From positions 1 through 64,000 of the forward strand of contig JAJEKV010000403.1 in the NCBI GenBank assembly GCA_021234155.1: a DNA stretch of 64,000 bases, given 5' to 3'. Within the stretch, counting starts at the first letter, position 1, and every line of letters begins with the position of its first letter. The stretch is from Isoetes taiwanensis (lineage: Eukaryota > Streptophyta > Lycopodiopsida > Isoetales > Isoetaceae). The position numbers were made by a program, and so were the translations under genes. Shown one piece after another: positions 1 through 9,679 of this stretch. The notes beneath the pieces are model-generated. The model did no database searches. It saw only the letters and a program-made list of their open reading frames with translations, and was not told the DNA's origin.

Positions 1-610
1 GCTTAAATAGGTCAAGATATTTCCATCCCTAGCCTTCGCTTAATTAAATTGAGTTTGGAGCAGTAATTGAGACGAGTACTTCACATCGCCGCCAGACGTA
101 TTTCTACATTTTAGAAATCTGGGCCGGGCGAACGTAGAGACCATGCCCAAAATGCCCAAAACAGCTCCAAATCGCATTGCTAAGTAACACTCGCTTAACT
201 CTCGATGAGTTTATGAATTCACTTAGATCACCCAAATTGAGTAATCAGTCCTCAATTAGCTCCATACACACGTGTCATGCCGTGACGACATTTCTACATT
301 TTAGAAATCGGTCACAACGAGTGAGACCGCACTACTTTCACCCAATGATCTCCAAATTCAACAATAGGTTCGTGAGCTCTCCAGCATGCTCAAACTCTAG
401 AAATAGTCTTCAAACTTGCAATTGCATCCTTAATAGATCATAATTAATTAATCTCAAGAAAAACCCAGGTCATCCAAAAAATTAGGTTTTCCCTTTCTAT
501 AAATAAGTTCCCATTCCTCAATTGGCACCACGCAAATTTGCTCCCCGCGCTAGGGATCTTTTCGGCTCGGGAGGCTTCAAGATCCGTTCGATACTCCCTT
601 CCCTTGCTAA
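1..610 (+). other. Element 1 leader with duplicated segment
   Basis: Untranslated leader. A segment ending in TTTCTACATTTTAGAAATC occurs near 98-118 and again near 290-310, about 190 bases apart, each followed by a diverged copy of the same flank ending in GAGACC. Element 2 has an equivalent pair of leader repeats near 45110 and 45310. No convincing coding potential is seen here. Confidence 0.55.
498..505 (+). promoter_or_regulatory. TATA box inside element 1 leader
   Basis: TATAAATA lies about 115 bases before the first ATG of the pre-gag region (near 612) in a stretch rich in CT and AT. Element 2 has TATAAAAA at the equivalent place (45564-45571), about 110 bases before its ATG. Conservation of the position in both copies suggests a second promoter downstream of the LTR promoter; this is inference. 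Confidence 0.4.
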
Positions 611-611
611 A

Positions 612-2130
612 TCAATGGCTCACTGCTGATTTTGGGCGATGGTGCGGCGCCATTGCCCATGCTGAGGCGAGATGTCAACGACATCTTCCAAGAGTCTTTG
701 TGAAAGAAATCGACATTCAAGCTTACTAAATGCAACCCCAGCCTATAGGCGGGTGCTAGCGAATTTCAAGCTGGGGTAGACCCTCCCTTGTTCAAGTTCC
801 CCTTGCATAGATACTTTGTTCCCCGTAATCCTTCAACGGCCTTTGGCGTGTCTAACATGCGCCAAGTACTTGACTAATAAGGCCAGAGGGCTACCCGATT
901 ACATGGTCGACAGCTAACGGGGACCAAGTACTTCTCTTACACCGCCGCCCTAGCCATATTCTTATCCCCGGCACAGAACCCGATGGGGGCAACCTCCTAT
1001 CCCTCCCGATGGAGGTAGACCCCATAGGCTGAAGGCAGGGAAGAGCAAATGCTTCTGCCGGTATCAACAAGAACAGGAAGCAAGAGAGGATGAAGAAGAG
1101 TCGGACGACGAAGGATACAGGCTCGATTCCCGGACGAAGAAGGCGCCAAGGAGAGCAGGAGGCTGACCAATTTTGGCCGAGGCAGTGAGGGCATCCGAGT
1201 TGCTCCCCCCACTCGGGCCTAGGCATCACAAGCTAGCCCCCTATCATCATCTAATTTTGAGAGGAGTATCTACTCCTCAGCTGACATCGAGAACCTCCCA
1301 GGAATGTAGGGAGAGGGCTTCGGGTTGGACGGCTTGCTCCCACAAATGCTAGGGACCGACACAGACGACTTCATCGTCAGGGGAGCATCGAGACTTCCGG
1401 CTCCAAGTGAGGGAGTCTCGACACCACAGGGTGGGCGACCTCCGACATCCGGGCCTCTGGCAAACATCAGGCAATTGATGGACGGCGGGGCTGCAACAGA
1501 GGAGGAGTTCCTAGCCCTCCAAGAGCAGATGGGGATCCGCATTGGGAAGACCACGTAGTATCTAATGCGGTCCTTCAATATCACCCTTGCCAAAAAGGAG
1601 AAGGAATCGACCTCGGGAGGCTCGACGCGCGACAGTTGAAGACTTCTGAGGGCTCACTGAAGTAGAGTAAGCTCCACGCCAGTACGCTTGGGCGTACGCA
1701 GGTGAGGCCAAACAAGCGGAGAAGCCATGACATTAATGACAAGTCGCTTCAGGGTACTACTTTACCACCGCCGATGGATGGGAGAATAAGCGGTAATTCA
1801 CAGTTCAAGTTGATCGGCTAAGAAGGAGTGTTTATCGCTGATTGCACTCTCGGCTTCGGCAGGCATGCCGAATAGCAGCAAATGTCGACTATACCGCCTT
1901 TAGTCAAGAGGGCAATGGCACTTGACCTCTTCGACTCGCCATCCCCACCGGCGTCGCCGGGAGATTATGCGACCGCCCTTATCCCAATCAGCGCGGTAGA
2001 AGACCGGTGAGAGCCATCGAGGGAGGCTCGCCAGCAAGCATCATCAGGAACTTGGGTCGGTAGGACGCCCCAAGTAAGAAGTTTCTTGAAGACAACCCGT
2101 CTTACCTGGGCGATTTCAAGACTAGTTAGA
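612..2130 (+). pseudogene. Pre-gag coding region of element 1, unknown function
   Basis: Between the leader and gag lies about 1.5 kb with scattered open stretches in all three frames (for example 538-729 and 1325-1558) and many frame breaks. It corresponds in position to the region 45676-47200 of element 2. Both begin with an ATG shortly after an internal TATA box, and both contain a later stretch rich in Arg, Gln and Glu. I recognise no domain. Extra ORFs upstream of gag are known in some plant Ty3/gypsy lineages, mainly Tat/Ogre rather than chromoviruses. Confidence 0.4.
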
Positions 2131-2399
2131 CTCTTGATCCCTGGAGACTTTTGTACCTAAAATATTATATGATATATAAATACAATTCTGTTGCACTTTA
2201 AATGTTTTATTGATGTATGTTGCCCCACAATTATACCAACAAACATAAACAATGCAAGAGAACAAATGGGACTAACCATATAGCCATTAATCACTTGTGG
2301 ATGTTTTAGAGGGCTAAGCGCTTGGGAAACGACATTAAACTTGAGACCTTATAGAAGAGCAAACCCCGCCTGGACCACCCTAAGAAGGAACCTATTTGA

Positions 2400-3615
2400 A
2401 GATAGGGAACCCATGACCCCGAAAGGAGAGATAGCCCAGATAAGGACGGATCCGAGCGTATAAAGGCATTACCGTCCGTGCAAGCGGGGAGTAGGTTCGG
2501 TGGGCAATGCTCGCTGTCGCAAGCATCGGCTTCCGGAGGGAAGGAAGGGACAAGAAGAGGAGCAAGAGAAGGAGATCCCCAACCGAATCTTCCGACTCAA
2601 GTTCAGACTCGCATGACAAACTGAGGAAGAGGAAGAGCGGTGCTCGTGAACCAACAGAGGGAAGGCAGAGGAACACCCCGAGGGAGGCGACAAAGAGATA
2701 CCGTGGCCTCCCGACTACCGGAAGAAGGTAGATTCCGCGACTGGCAATGTATGGAAGGCCCTGAATCGAACAGTTCTCGGGGGAGAACAGGTCGTGCTTG
2801 GTAAGGCATGGTCGATCTAAATGAGAAAGTAACGGAAATGCTTTATGGCATGAAGGATAAGGACAAAGGCGAGTTGCAACAGCCAACTTGAAAGGAGCCG
2901 ATTTGGTGGAAGGGTATGCAAAGGCAATAACGGCTTAAGCAGGATGCTTGTAAGTTCGAGAAAAGTTTGCTAAAGCCTTCGCCCATTACGCTCCAAGGGG
3001 AACATAAGTCCGGCGATGATGCGCCAGCTTTTACGGTTGCGGCAAGGCAACAAATCGATTCAGAAATATCTGAGGAATTCATGAGGCTAAGGTCAGTATG
3101 TGCCGGTTGGGAGAGAAGCATGCAAGCAGAAAGCTATATCGGCGGGTGAATGAGGAGATCCGCAAGCTTGTGAGCAATAAACCCCCAGGACAGATCGGCG
3201 CGTAATCCAAGGCTATAAGCACTGCGAGGGTCAGGACCTCAGAATAGCGGGCACAAGCGGCCAGTACTTCCGTGAGAAAGGCAAGGCGACAGGAAGCTAT
3301 AGCCCCGTGGCAGCTTGATCCCAGTCCAAATTTTAGAACCCAATATGGTGGGAACCGGGAAGCAAAGGGAGGAGAAGAAGTGGTGTCCTTCAAGGACAAG
3401 GTGAGAAGTCAAACTACTCCAAAGCAAAGGTGCAATCCTTTGCAAGCCGATGCCCAAGGAAAAGAGGCGAGTGCATAGAAAAAGCTTTGTGCCGTGGTGC
3501 CAAGTGGGACCATAGGACGACAAAGCCCCCCCTACGCCATGAGTGCGGCTCTAAGGGTTGGAGATTGGGACGCCCTGTCGGACGACGACGGCCGAGGGGC
3601 CGCCGACTATATTGA
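2400..3615 (+). pseudogene. gag: gag (capsid/nucleocapsid) of element 1, broken
   Basis: Position between the pre-gag region and protease, plus similarity to the element 2 gag, identifies this. A Lys/Arg/Ser-rich segment lies at 2507-2731. A decayed CCHC zinc knuckle lies near 3470-3545, where ECIEK-LC is followed by WDHRTTK; the element 2 counterpart has ECIEKKLCLRCF. Only short frames stay open (2507-2731, 2967-3149, 3272-3478, 3430-3615), so no intact Gag can be made from this copy as written. Confidence 0.6.
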
Positions 3616-3639
3616 GTGGTGAGTGTCATATCTTTGCCG

Positions 3640-4270
3640 CTAATAGATACTGAGCAAGCGAGAGCGGTATAAGGTAATTTCCGCGGTAGGGAAGGCTAAA
3701 GCTAAGTCCTTCATAGTCTTGATAGACTCGTGAAGTAGCCATAACTTTGCATCCCCAGAATGGTTCAGATGTTGAAGTTGAAGCCGCTAAAGTCAAAACC
3801 AAGACCCGTTGTTTTGAAGTGGTGCAAAGTAAGGCAGGGCGGGCAAGAGAATTAACCGACATCGAGCTTGCCGGGGATTAATATCGGATGGGGAGCAGAA
3901 GTAATGGGCATTGGAAAGTATGACTTGATCATAGGAATGGAGTACCTTGGGCAAAGGGCCATTATCGGAAGCTGTGAAGGAGATCTTCCTAGCGCCCGAC
4001 GGCAAGATCATTGAGATAACAGTAAAGAAGTTGTTCCCATCATGCGTTGCATGTCTTCTAAACGGTTACATTCAAGTGCATCAAGAGTGAGCAAGTGGCA
4101 TACATCTTCAAGCTTGAGATTAGTGAGCCGAATCGGAAGGAAGCAAAGAAGACAACGCTACAGGCAAGTTGCCGAAGCAAGTATCTCGGCTAATCACGGA
4201 AGTTCCATGATCTCTTTCCAGATGAGATCAAGCAGCTCCCTCCTTATAGAGGAGTCGAGTGCGTAGATAG
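3640..4270 (+). pseudogene. Aspartic protease region of element 1, broken
   Basis: Retropepsin-like segment. The active-site region reads VLIDS-stop-SSHNFASP near 3715-3760, where family members have D-T/S-G-S-H-N-F. Further on, GKYDLIIGMEYL-like residues (3915-3950) match the second conserved block. The linker to reverse transcriptase (DEIKQLP-YRGVE near 4220-4260) is also recognisable. The stop codon sits in the catalytic motif itself, and at least two frameshifts follow. Confidence 0.7.
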
Positions 4271-4330
4271 CACTTTCGAACCGTGAACAAAGCCAACAAG
4301 CAAGGCTCCATATAGAATGACAACACAGAG

Positions 4331-5022
4331 TTGTTCGAGCCGGGATTGAAGCGATTCGCGAGGAGTGCTTTCGACCTAGGTTTCATTAGACCTAGTGTCT
4401 CGCCATGGATTTGGGAGCCCATTCTTTTTGTCAAGAAGAAGGATGGATCTTTGAGAATGTGCATAGACTATAGACAGTTGAATAAGCACACCATTAAGAA
4501 CAAGTATGCGCTCCCAAGATCAGACGACTTGATGGATCAGCTCCAAGGTGCAAAGATCTTCTCCAAAATCGACTTAAGGTCAGGATATCATCAGATCAGG
4601 ATAAAGGAAGAGGATATCCATAAGACCGCCTTCAGAACGCGGTATGGGCATTATGAGTTCACAAGTAATGCCTTTCGCTTATCAAATGCCCCATAACGTT
4701 CATGAGGCTCATGAACGATATCTTCAGGGAATTCCTGGACACCTTTGTGATTGTTTTCTTTGATGACATTTTGGTGTATAGCAGATCCCTTGAAGAGCAC
4801 GTGCAACACTTGAGAAGAGTGCTAGAGAAGTTGAAGAGGCACCGTTTATGCGCCAAGTTGTCGGCGCCACCGCCAAATGAAAAAGTGGAGTATCTAGGTC
4901 ATGTGATCTCAGCAGAAGGCATCTCAACAGACCCCGCCAAGATTGAGGCCGTCATTCAGTGGCCGGCCCCGAAGAATGTGCATGAAGTCAGAAGTTTCCT
5001 CGGCCTAGCAGGGGTACTCTGA
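4331..5022 (+). pseudogene. pol: Reverse transcriptase of element 1
   Basis: Two long frames (4331-4696 and 4702-5022) together give most of the palm and fingers of a Ty3/gypsy reverse transcriptase. Visible blocks are [45 protein letters not shown], and the catalytic box as V-F-F-D-D-I-L-V-Y-S near 4750-4780. The YLGHVISAEGI and SFLGLAG blocks mark the thumb and start of the connection. One short frame break after SNAP (4696) separates the halves. This is the best preserved part of element 1. Confidence 0.93.
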
Positions 5023-5030
5023 GGAAGTTC

Positions 5031-5668
5031 GTGAAGAACTTTGCTAAGATAGCAGCCCCCGTTAAGAACCGACGAGGGCGAGAAGGTGAAAGATTGGCAG
5101 AGCATTGGCACAAGAAAGCCCAAAAGGGGTTTGAATTGTTGAAGGAAGCTTTAACAACAGCCCCAGTCTTAACCCTGCCGGACCCGGAGAAAGATAAGCT
5201 TGTAGCAACAGATGCGAGTAAGATAGCTACAGGTGCAGTGCTTATGCAAGAAGAGCGTGTGGTAGCGTATGATTCAGGTGAAGATGAACGACGAGAGACG
5301 CTGCTTACCCAACGCGACGATCGAGAGTTCTCGGCGGTTGTCGTGGGCATTAAGAATATGGAGGCATTATCTCTTGGGAAGGAAGTTCCAATTGGATCTG
5401 GACCATCGTGAGCCTCAATATGTATTCACGCAACCACACCTTAACTGAAAAATGGAGATGGATGGAGTTCCTCGAAGAATATGACTTTCATATAGTCTAC
5501 AAGCCGGGGAAGCTCAATGTGGTAGCAGATGCGCTTTCAAGGCATCCCCTGACAACTAGAGTGCATTGCAATGCAATTTCGACGCTCCAAATGACTTTGG
5601 TAAGAGGATTGAAGAGTCCTTGCCAAGCGGGGCGTGGATTTCAAGGAGGTATGGGCAAGCCTTTCTAA
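5031..5668 (+). pseudogene. pol: RNase H domain of element 1
   Basis: Frames 5031-5411 and 5408-5668 overlap by a few bases and differ by one frame. The first holds the ALTTAPVLTLPD and VATDASKIATGAVL blocks, with the first catalytic Asp in the TDAS motif. The second holds the WRWMEFLEEYDF-IVYKPGK and VVADALSRHP end typical of gypsy RNase H. One frameshift near 5400 separates them. Confidence 0.88.
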
Positions 5669-5699
5669 AGAGGCTAGAACAGATAAAGAGCGGGAGGCC

Positions 5700-6880
5700 T
5701 TCAAGCATTATAAGAAGGAAGGCAACCTGTTATACCATAAGAACAAGTTGTGCGTGACTTCAATCATCGAGGGTGTAAGGAAGTTGATCCTCCATGACAC
5801 GCGCTAAATGCCCAATAGCCGGGCCATGCGGGATTCATGAAAACATATTTCAAAGCACGCTAAAGCAGGCTATTATTGGCCGAGAATGAAGAAGCGTGTA
5901 GCTTCGCTACATCAAGGAATGCCGCCTATGTCGCCAGACAAAGCGCGGAGCAGCTTAATTCAGGGCATTAGAGCCATTAGCGTGCCAAACGCTAAGTGGG
6001 AGGTAATCGCGATGGATTTTATCACGGACTCCCAAGAACAGCGAGAGGCAAGGATGCCTTGATGGTAGTGGACAAGTTGTCGAAGATGGCACATTTTGTG
6101 CCTTGCGTAACCACGATATGACCATGGATACAAAGAAAGCTCTTCACCAAAGAGATCTTCAGGGCTTCATGGCATGCCAAGGGAGATCATTTCCCACTGT
6201 GATCCCAAGTTCATGAGCCTTTTGGCAAGACCTCTTTGCGAACGCATCCAGACGAAACTATCCATGAGCACGGCATATCATCCTCCCAGACGGATGGCCG
6301 CCGGAGGACCAACAGGATTTTAGAGGACATGCTACTTAAACTATGTCCGGAATAAGCAAAGTATGTGGGAAGAATTTATTCACTTGGTGGAGTTTGCATA
6401 CAATAGCACCAACAGGAATCATCCCAAATGTCGCCGTTTATGATCAATTACGGCTACCAAATTGCCTAACTCCGCACACTTGGCACAACCCCGTGTCAAA
6501 AGTGGAAGTTTCAAGCGGCCAGATGTTGGCCGATATCGCCAGCCTTGTAGAGGAAGTTCAGGGCTATACGCTAGCGGCAAGAAGTCGCCAAAAGAGCATA
6601 GGACAAGCATCGAACAAGAAGAGAGTTCAAAGTTGGAGATGATGTTTGGCTCAAGATTAAGGTGAAAAGCGGCTCGGGATCGGCAATTGCAAGAAGCTTG
6701 CTCCAAGGTGGGCTGGACCTTCCGGAAGTAGAAACTAGGCAATCAAGCCTACAAGCCAGACTTGCCAAGACACCTAAAGATTCATAAGGTCTTCCACGGA
6801 GTTTGTTGAAGAAGCACACCCCAAATCCGCACGAAGTCTTGGATTCGCCAACGCCGTTGGAAATGATCGGAGGAACAGCT
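5700..6880 (+). pseudogene. pol: Integrase of element 1, heavily broken
   Basis: Recognisable across frames: a degraded N-terminal zinc-binding region ending in YYWPRMKKRVA near 5870-5905, the catalytic-core start [14 protein letters not shown] (5990-6030, first Asp), MPREIISHCDPKFMS near 6170-6215 (second Asp), and EEFIHLVEFAYNSTN-like residues near 6370-6415 around the last acidic position. The C-terminal YKPDLPRHLKIHKVFH block lies near 6745-6800. Frames change at least five times, so this copy is inactive as written. Confidence 0.85.
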
Positions 6881-6896
6881 GGAAATAGTTCCAGAA

Positions 6897-7094
6897 TTGA
6901 TTCTTGATAAAGCTTTCAAGAAAACGAGGAGATCAGAATTCCTCCAGTATTTGGTTAAGTGGAAACACTTACCAGTGGAAGACGCCACGTGGGTACTTAA
7001 GAAAGATTTAGTAAAGCAGTACCCACAGTTTATGGAGCAATGGGACGGCAAGGTCATCTCCCAAGAAATCGGCTCGTGCATGTCGATTTTGTAG
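6897..7094 (+). pseudogene. Chromodomain at the integrase C-terminus, element 1
   Basis: This 65-residue open stretch carries FLQYLVKWKHLPVEDATW, the aromatic-rich core of a chromodomain, then a helix ending QYPQFMEQW. Chromodomains bind methylated histone H3 tails (K9 or K27) and steer chromovirus integration to heterochromatin. The stretch is uninterrupted to a TAG at 7092-7094, the end of pol. Element 2 has the same domain near 52000-52175. Confidence 0.85.
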
Positions 7095-7968
7095 GTTAAT
7101 TCTTGTATAGTTAAGATTAATCTACGCGATGCCACATAACGCTTAGTATGGGTCGTGATGCGTTGTTACCCATGATGGGACCACTACGGTGATCTCTAGG
7201 GCGTGGTGTAATGTCAATGTAGGCATGACCCGCGTTTCGCTTTGGGCTTAGTGGAAGGTAGATTAGAAAGTCTACTTCGTCCCACCGGTAAGCAGACGAC
7301 CTCGAGAGAAAGGAGGTCATTGAGGAATGCATGGATAGGAAAAGCACCTTTAGCCCCATATATGCTTTGATAGGAGGAATCTATCCTTCGCCCCGCAGAA
7401 GAAGGATATCCTCCATTTGGGCAACTAGAGGTGTAGGCATGAGCGCATATAGGCATGTAGGCGTATTTGTCTCATGGCCATAATGGAAGATTCACCCCTC
7501 CCCACGCCGAGATTAGCCATGCATCCATGTAGATAGGGTGGGTGGTCACCATATAACCAAAAATTTTAATTAATAATTAAATGGTACTAACGTGAGTGTC
7601 GACCGCAGCCGCGAGAAAAGCGCCCGGAGGGCAAGGAGGTCGAGCTTCTTAAGACTTGCAACACAAATTTTGTTGGAATGTGTTGCAAGGAATCAAGGGT
7701 ACCTCGAACGTTAATTTTAAATTTTGATAAACTTAATCGTAATGTTAAGTGAAGTTTGGAGTAATCTGCTTAGTAAATGTCGTGAAATTGATAAGTTATT
7801 TCATAATCTAATGATGTAATAATGTCATTACCTTGAGGTAATTTTAATAAATGTGTAAGTATTATAGGAGTATATCGTATGCATCGGGTTGATTGCGGGT
7901 TAGGAAGATTTCAAGGTGGGGAGAACCACGCGATCTTTGCGGGAAAGATCATTTCAAGGTGGGGAGAA
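7095..7968 (+). other. Element 1 3' untranslated region with doubled polypurine tract
   Basis: About 870 bases without coding potential between the pol stop and the 3' LTR. The purine run AAGGTGGGGAGAA directly abuts the LTR (to 7968) and is the expected plus-strand primer. The phrase ATTTCAAGGTGGGGAGAA ends at 7968, and a near-identical copy ends about 43 bases earlier (near 7925), so the primer tract is duplicated. Confidence 0.65.
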
Positions 7969-9665
7969 TGTGACGTTCAAAGACAATATACCCCGTGACG
8001 ATATTGTACCGCCACGCCACGCCGCAGACACGCCAATTCGGATTGACGGTCTGCCAACGTATAGCCAAGTGGGTAGCCCCTAGGGGGCAACTTGCTAAGA
8101 ATGTGCATTAGTATTAATGTGCACATTTTCCAATGTACATTAATGTGGGCACACATTTTCCATGTGGCCACTTGATGCCAAGTGGGCCATACCCATAGGT
8201 GCAAAGTAATGTGCACATTTTCCAATGTACACATTCATTAATGTGCACACATTTCCATGTGAGCACATTTGGGTGCACACATTTCCATGTGGGCACATTT
8301 GGCCACCTAATTTTAAAGGCAAGTGGGCCCATTACCAATTATCCCACATGCCAAAAGGGGATAATTGGAAACCCTAGCCACCCCTTGTCTATATAGGGTT
8401 GGAAACCCTAACTAACCTAATTTTCGATTTTGGGCTTGAGAACTCGTTTTGGCTGCCTCAAAAACCAAATCCCGCATCGAACTGATTGGGAGAATTGCAA
8501 CCTTAGTTTCTCTAGATTCGGCGTTTATTGCAGGATGGTCGAGCTCAGTCGAGGGAGCCCCTCAAGGATCAGGTATTTGGCCAATTAGATAGTCTAAACC
8601 CTATCTTAGGCATTGAATCAAAGTGGGTTTAGCCTATTAGATTGGCCATAGCAACCCCTCTAGAACTCTAGATAGCAGATTCTAACTAAAGAACCTAACT
8701 CTATGATATAGATTAGATCTTGTTCTTTAGTTCTTCCGCGATGTATATGGATGATGTATCTCTATGAACTCAGTGTATTGGGAAGGGGGTAGAGACCTAA
8801 AGCTTTGTAGTTGATGCTCCTAGAGTAGCCTCTCTAGCACACTATAAATGCGCCTGTGCACAAGAGCCACACCGGGTTGTGGGTGAAGGGGCCGACCGGG
8901 CTTATAAGGAGGTTCATGTTCGACTCTTGAATGACCCCTATGGTGTGTTAGTACTCGCCGGGGTCACCGTGGACTAAGTCTAATGGCTTTGCTGCGTGTG
9001 GGCAAGGCATGGGCTCGACACACCGTGGAGGTGGTGAATATGACCTTCCATTGAGTTCAAGTCGAATACGAGGCAATGGCCCTCTAGTCACCTTGAGTCG
9101 GCATTGTAGATCTCACGGAGGGAGAGATCCCTACCGCCCCATCGGGCTGGGGAGATGTAACCCGAGGATATAGCCCCCGGCTATGCATCCGTGAACTCTG
9201 GTCCAGTCCCAACACTTTTTCAACCTACTGCAAAAGTGTGCACGGGAGGGGCGGATGGAGTGGACAACCCTAGGCCATGTTCTTATGCCGCCCAAATCCA
9301 TTGCCATGAATTGCATGCGCAATGAACTCGGAGACCCAAGCTTGTCAGTCCATCCATTAATGCGAGCCTTGGGTAGGATTCCTATGTGATGTGATCTTTG
9401 TCTATCTGCGGATATGTGGAGGACCATCCTTCGCATTGATGGTTGCATGATGTTGATGTATGTGCTATCGACATGTATGTTTACGCTTCGCAGCCTAGGT
9501 AGGCCCCGAGGGAGACGGGTGCAATGACCCTTCCACTCTTCCCACCGGAACCCGTTACGGTTGCGGTGTCTCCGTGGAGGGCCCCGTATTGGCACCCGGC
9601 TGGTATGGGGATGAACTCGGTTGTATCACGGTGAGTGCAATCAGATCACAGTAGGGGACGCCACA
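7969..9665 (+). repeat. 3' LTR of element 1
   Basis: Starts TGTGACGTTC directly after the polypurine tract and ends GACGCCACA, matching the ends of the element 2 LTRs (TGTGACGG...GCCACA). Length is about 1697 bases against 1637 and 1615 in element 2. The U3 holds imperfect tandem copies of TGTGCACATTTTCCATGTGG at 8100-8330. A TATA box (8390-8395) is followed at 8403-8411 by a telo-box AAACCCTAA. Confidence 0.85.
8390..8411 (+). promoter_or_regulatory. LTR promoter of element 1: TATA box plus telo-box
   Basis: TATATA at 8390-8395 is followed after seven bases by AAACCCTAA (8403-8411), the plant telo-box, which is known from promoters of translation-related genes and from Polycomb recruitment. 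Both LTRs of element 2 have the same pair in the same order. Confidence 0.55.
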
Positions 9666-9679
9666 CCAACACATCATAC

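Larger units (their letters stand above)
1..9665 (+). mobile_element. Ty3/gypsy chromovirus, element 1 (5' end outside window)
   Basis: Decayed LTR retrotransposon read left to right. The order is leader, a pre-gag coding region, gag, protease, reverse transcriptase, RNase H, integrase, chromodomain, polypurine tract and 3' LTR. The 5' LTR and primer-binding site lie upstream of the window. The gag-pol order with a C-terminal chromodomain places it in the chromovirus branch of Ty3/gypsy. Its layout, LTR ends (TGTGACG...CGCCACA) and protein sequence match the complete element at 41630-54696, so the two belong to one family or close sister families. Many 1-nt indels and stops break the frames. 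The 5 bases after the 3' LTR (CCAAC) should be the target duplication, but the left copy is not in the window. Confidence 0.9.

Noticed and set aside
3079-3629. Antisense frames in the gag region of element 1
   Set aside because: Shadows of the sense strand; no recognisable domains.
7095-7460. Short minus-strand frames after the pol stop of element 1
   Set aside because: They lie in the untranslated region before the polypurine tract and lack any protein similarity.
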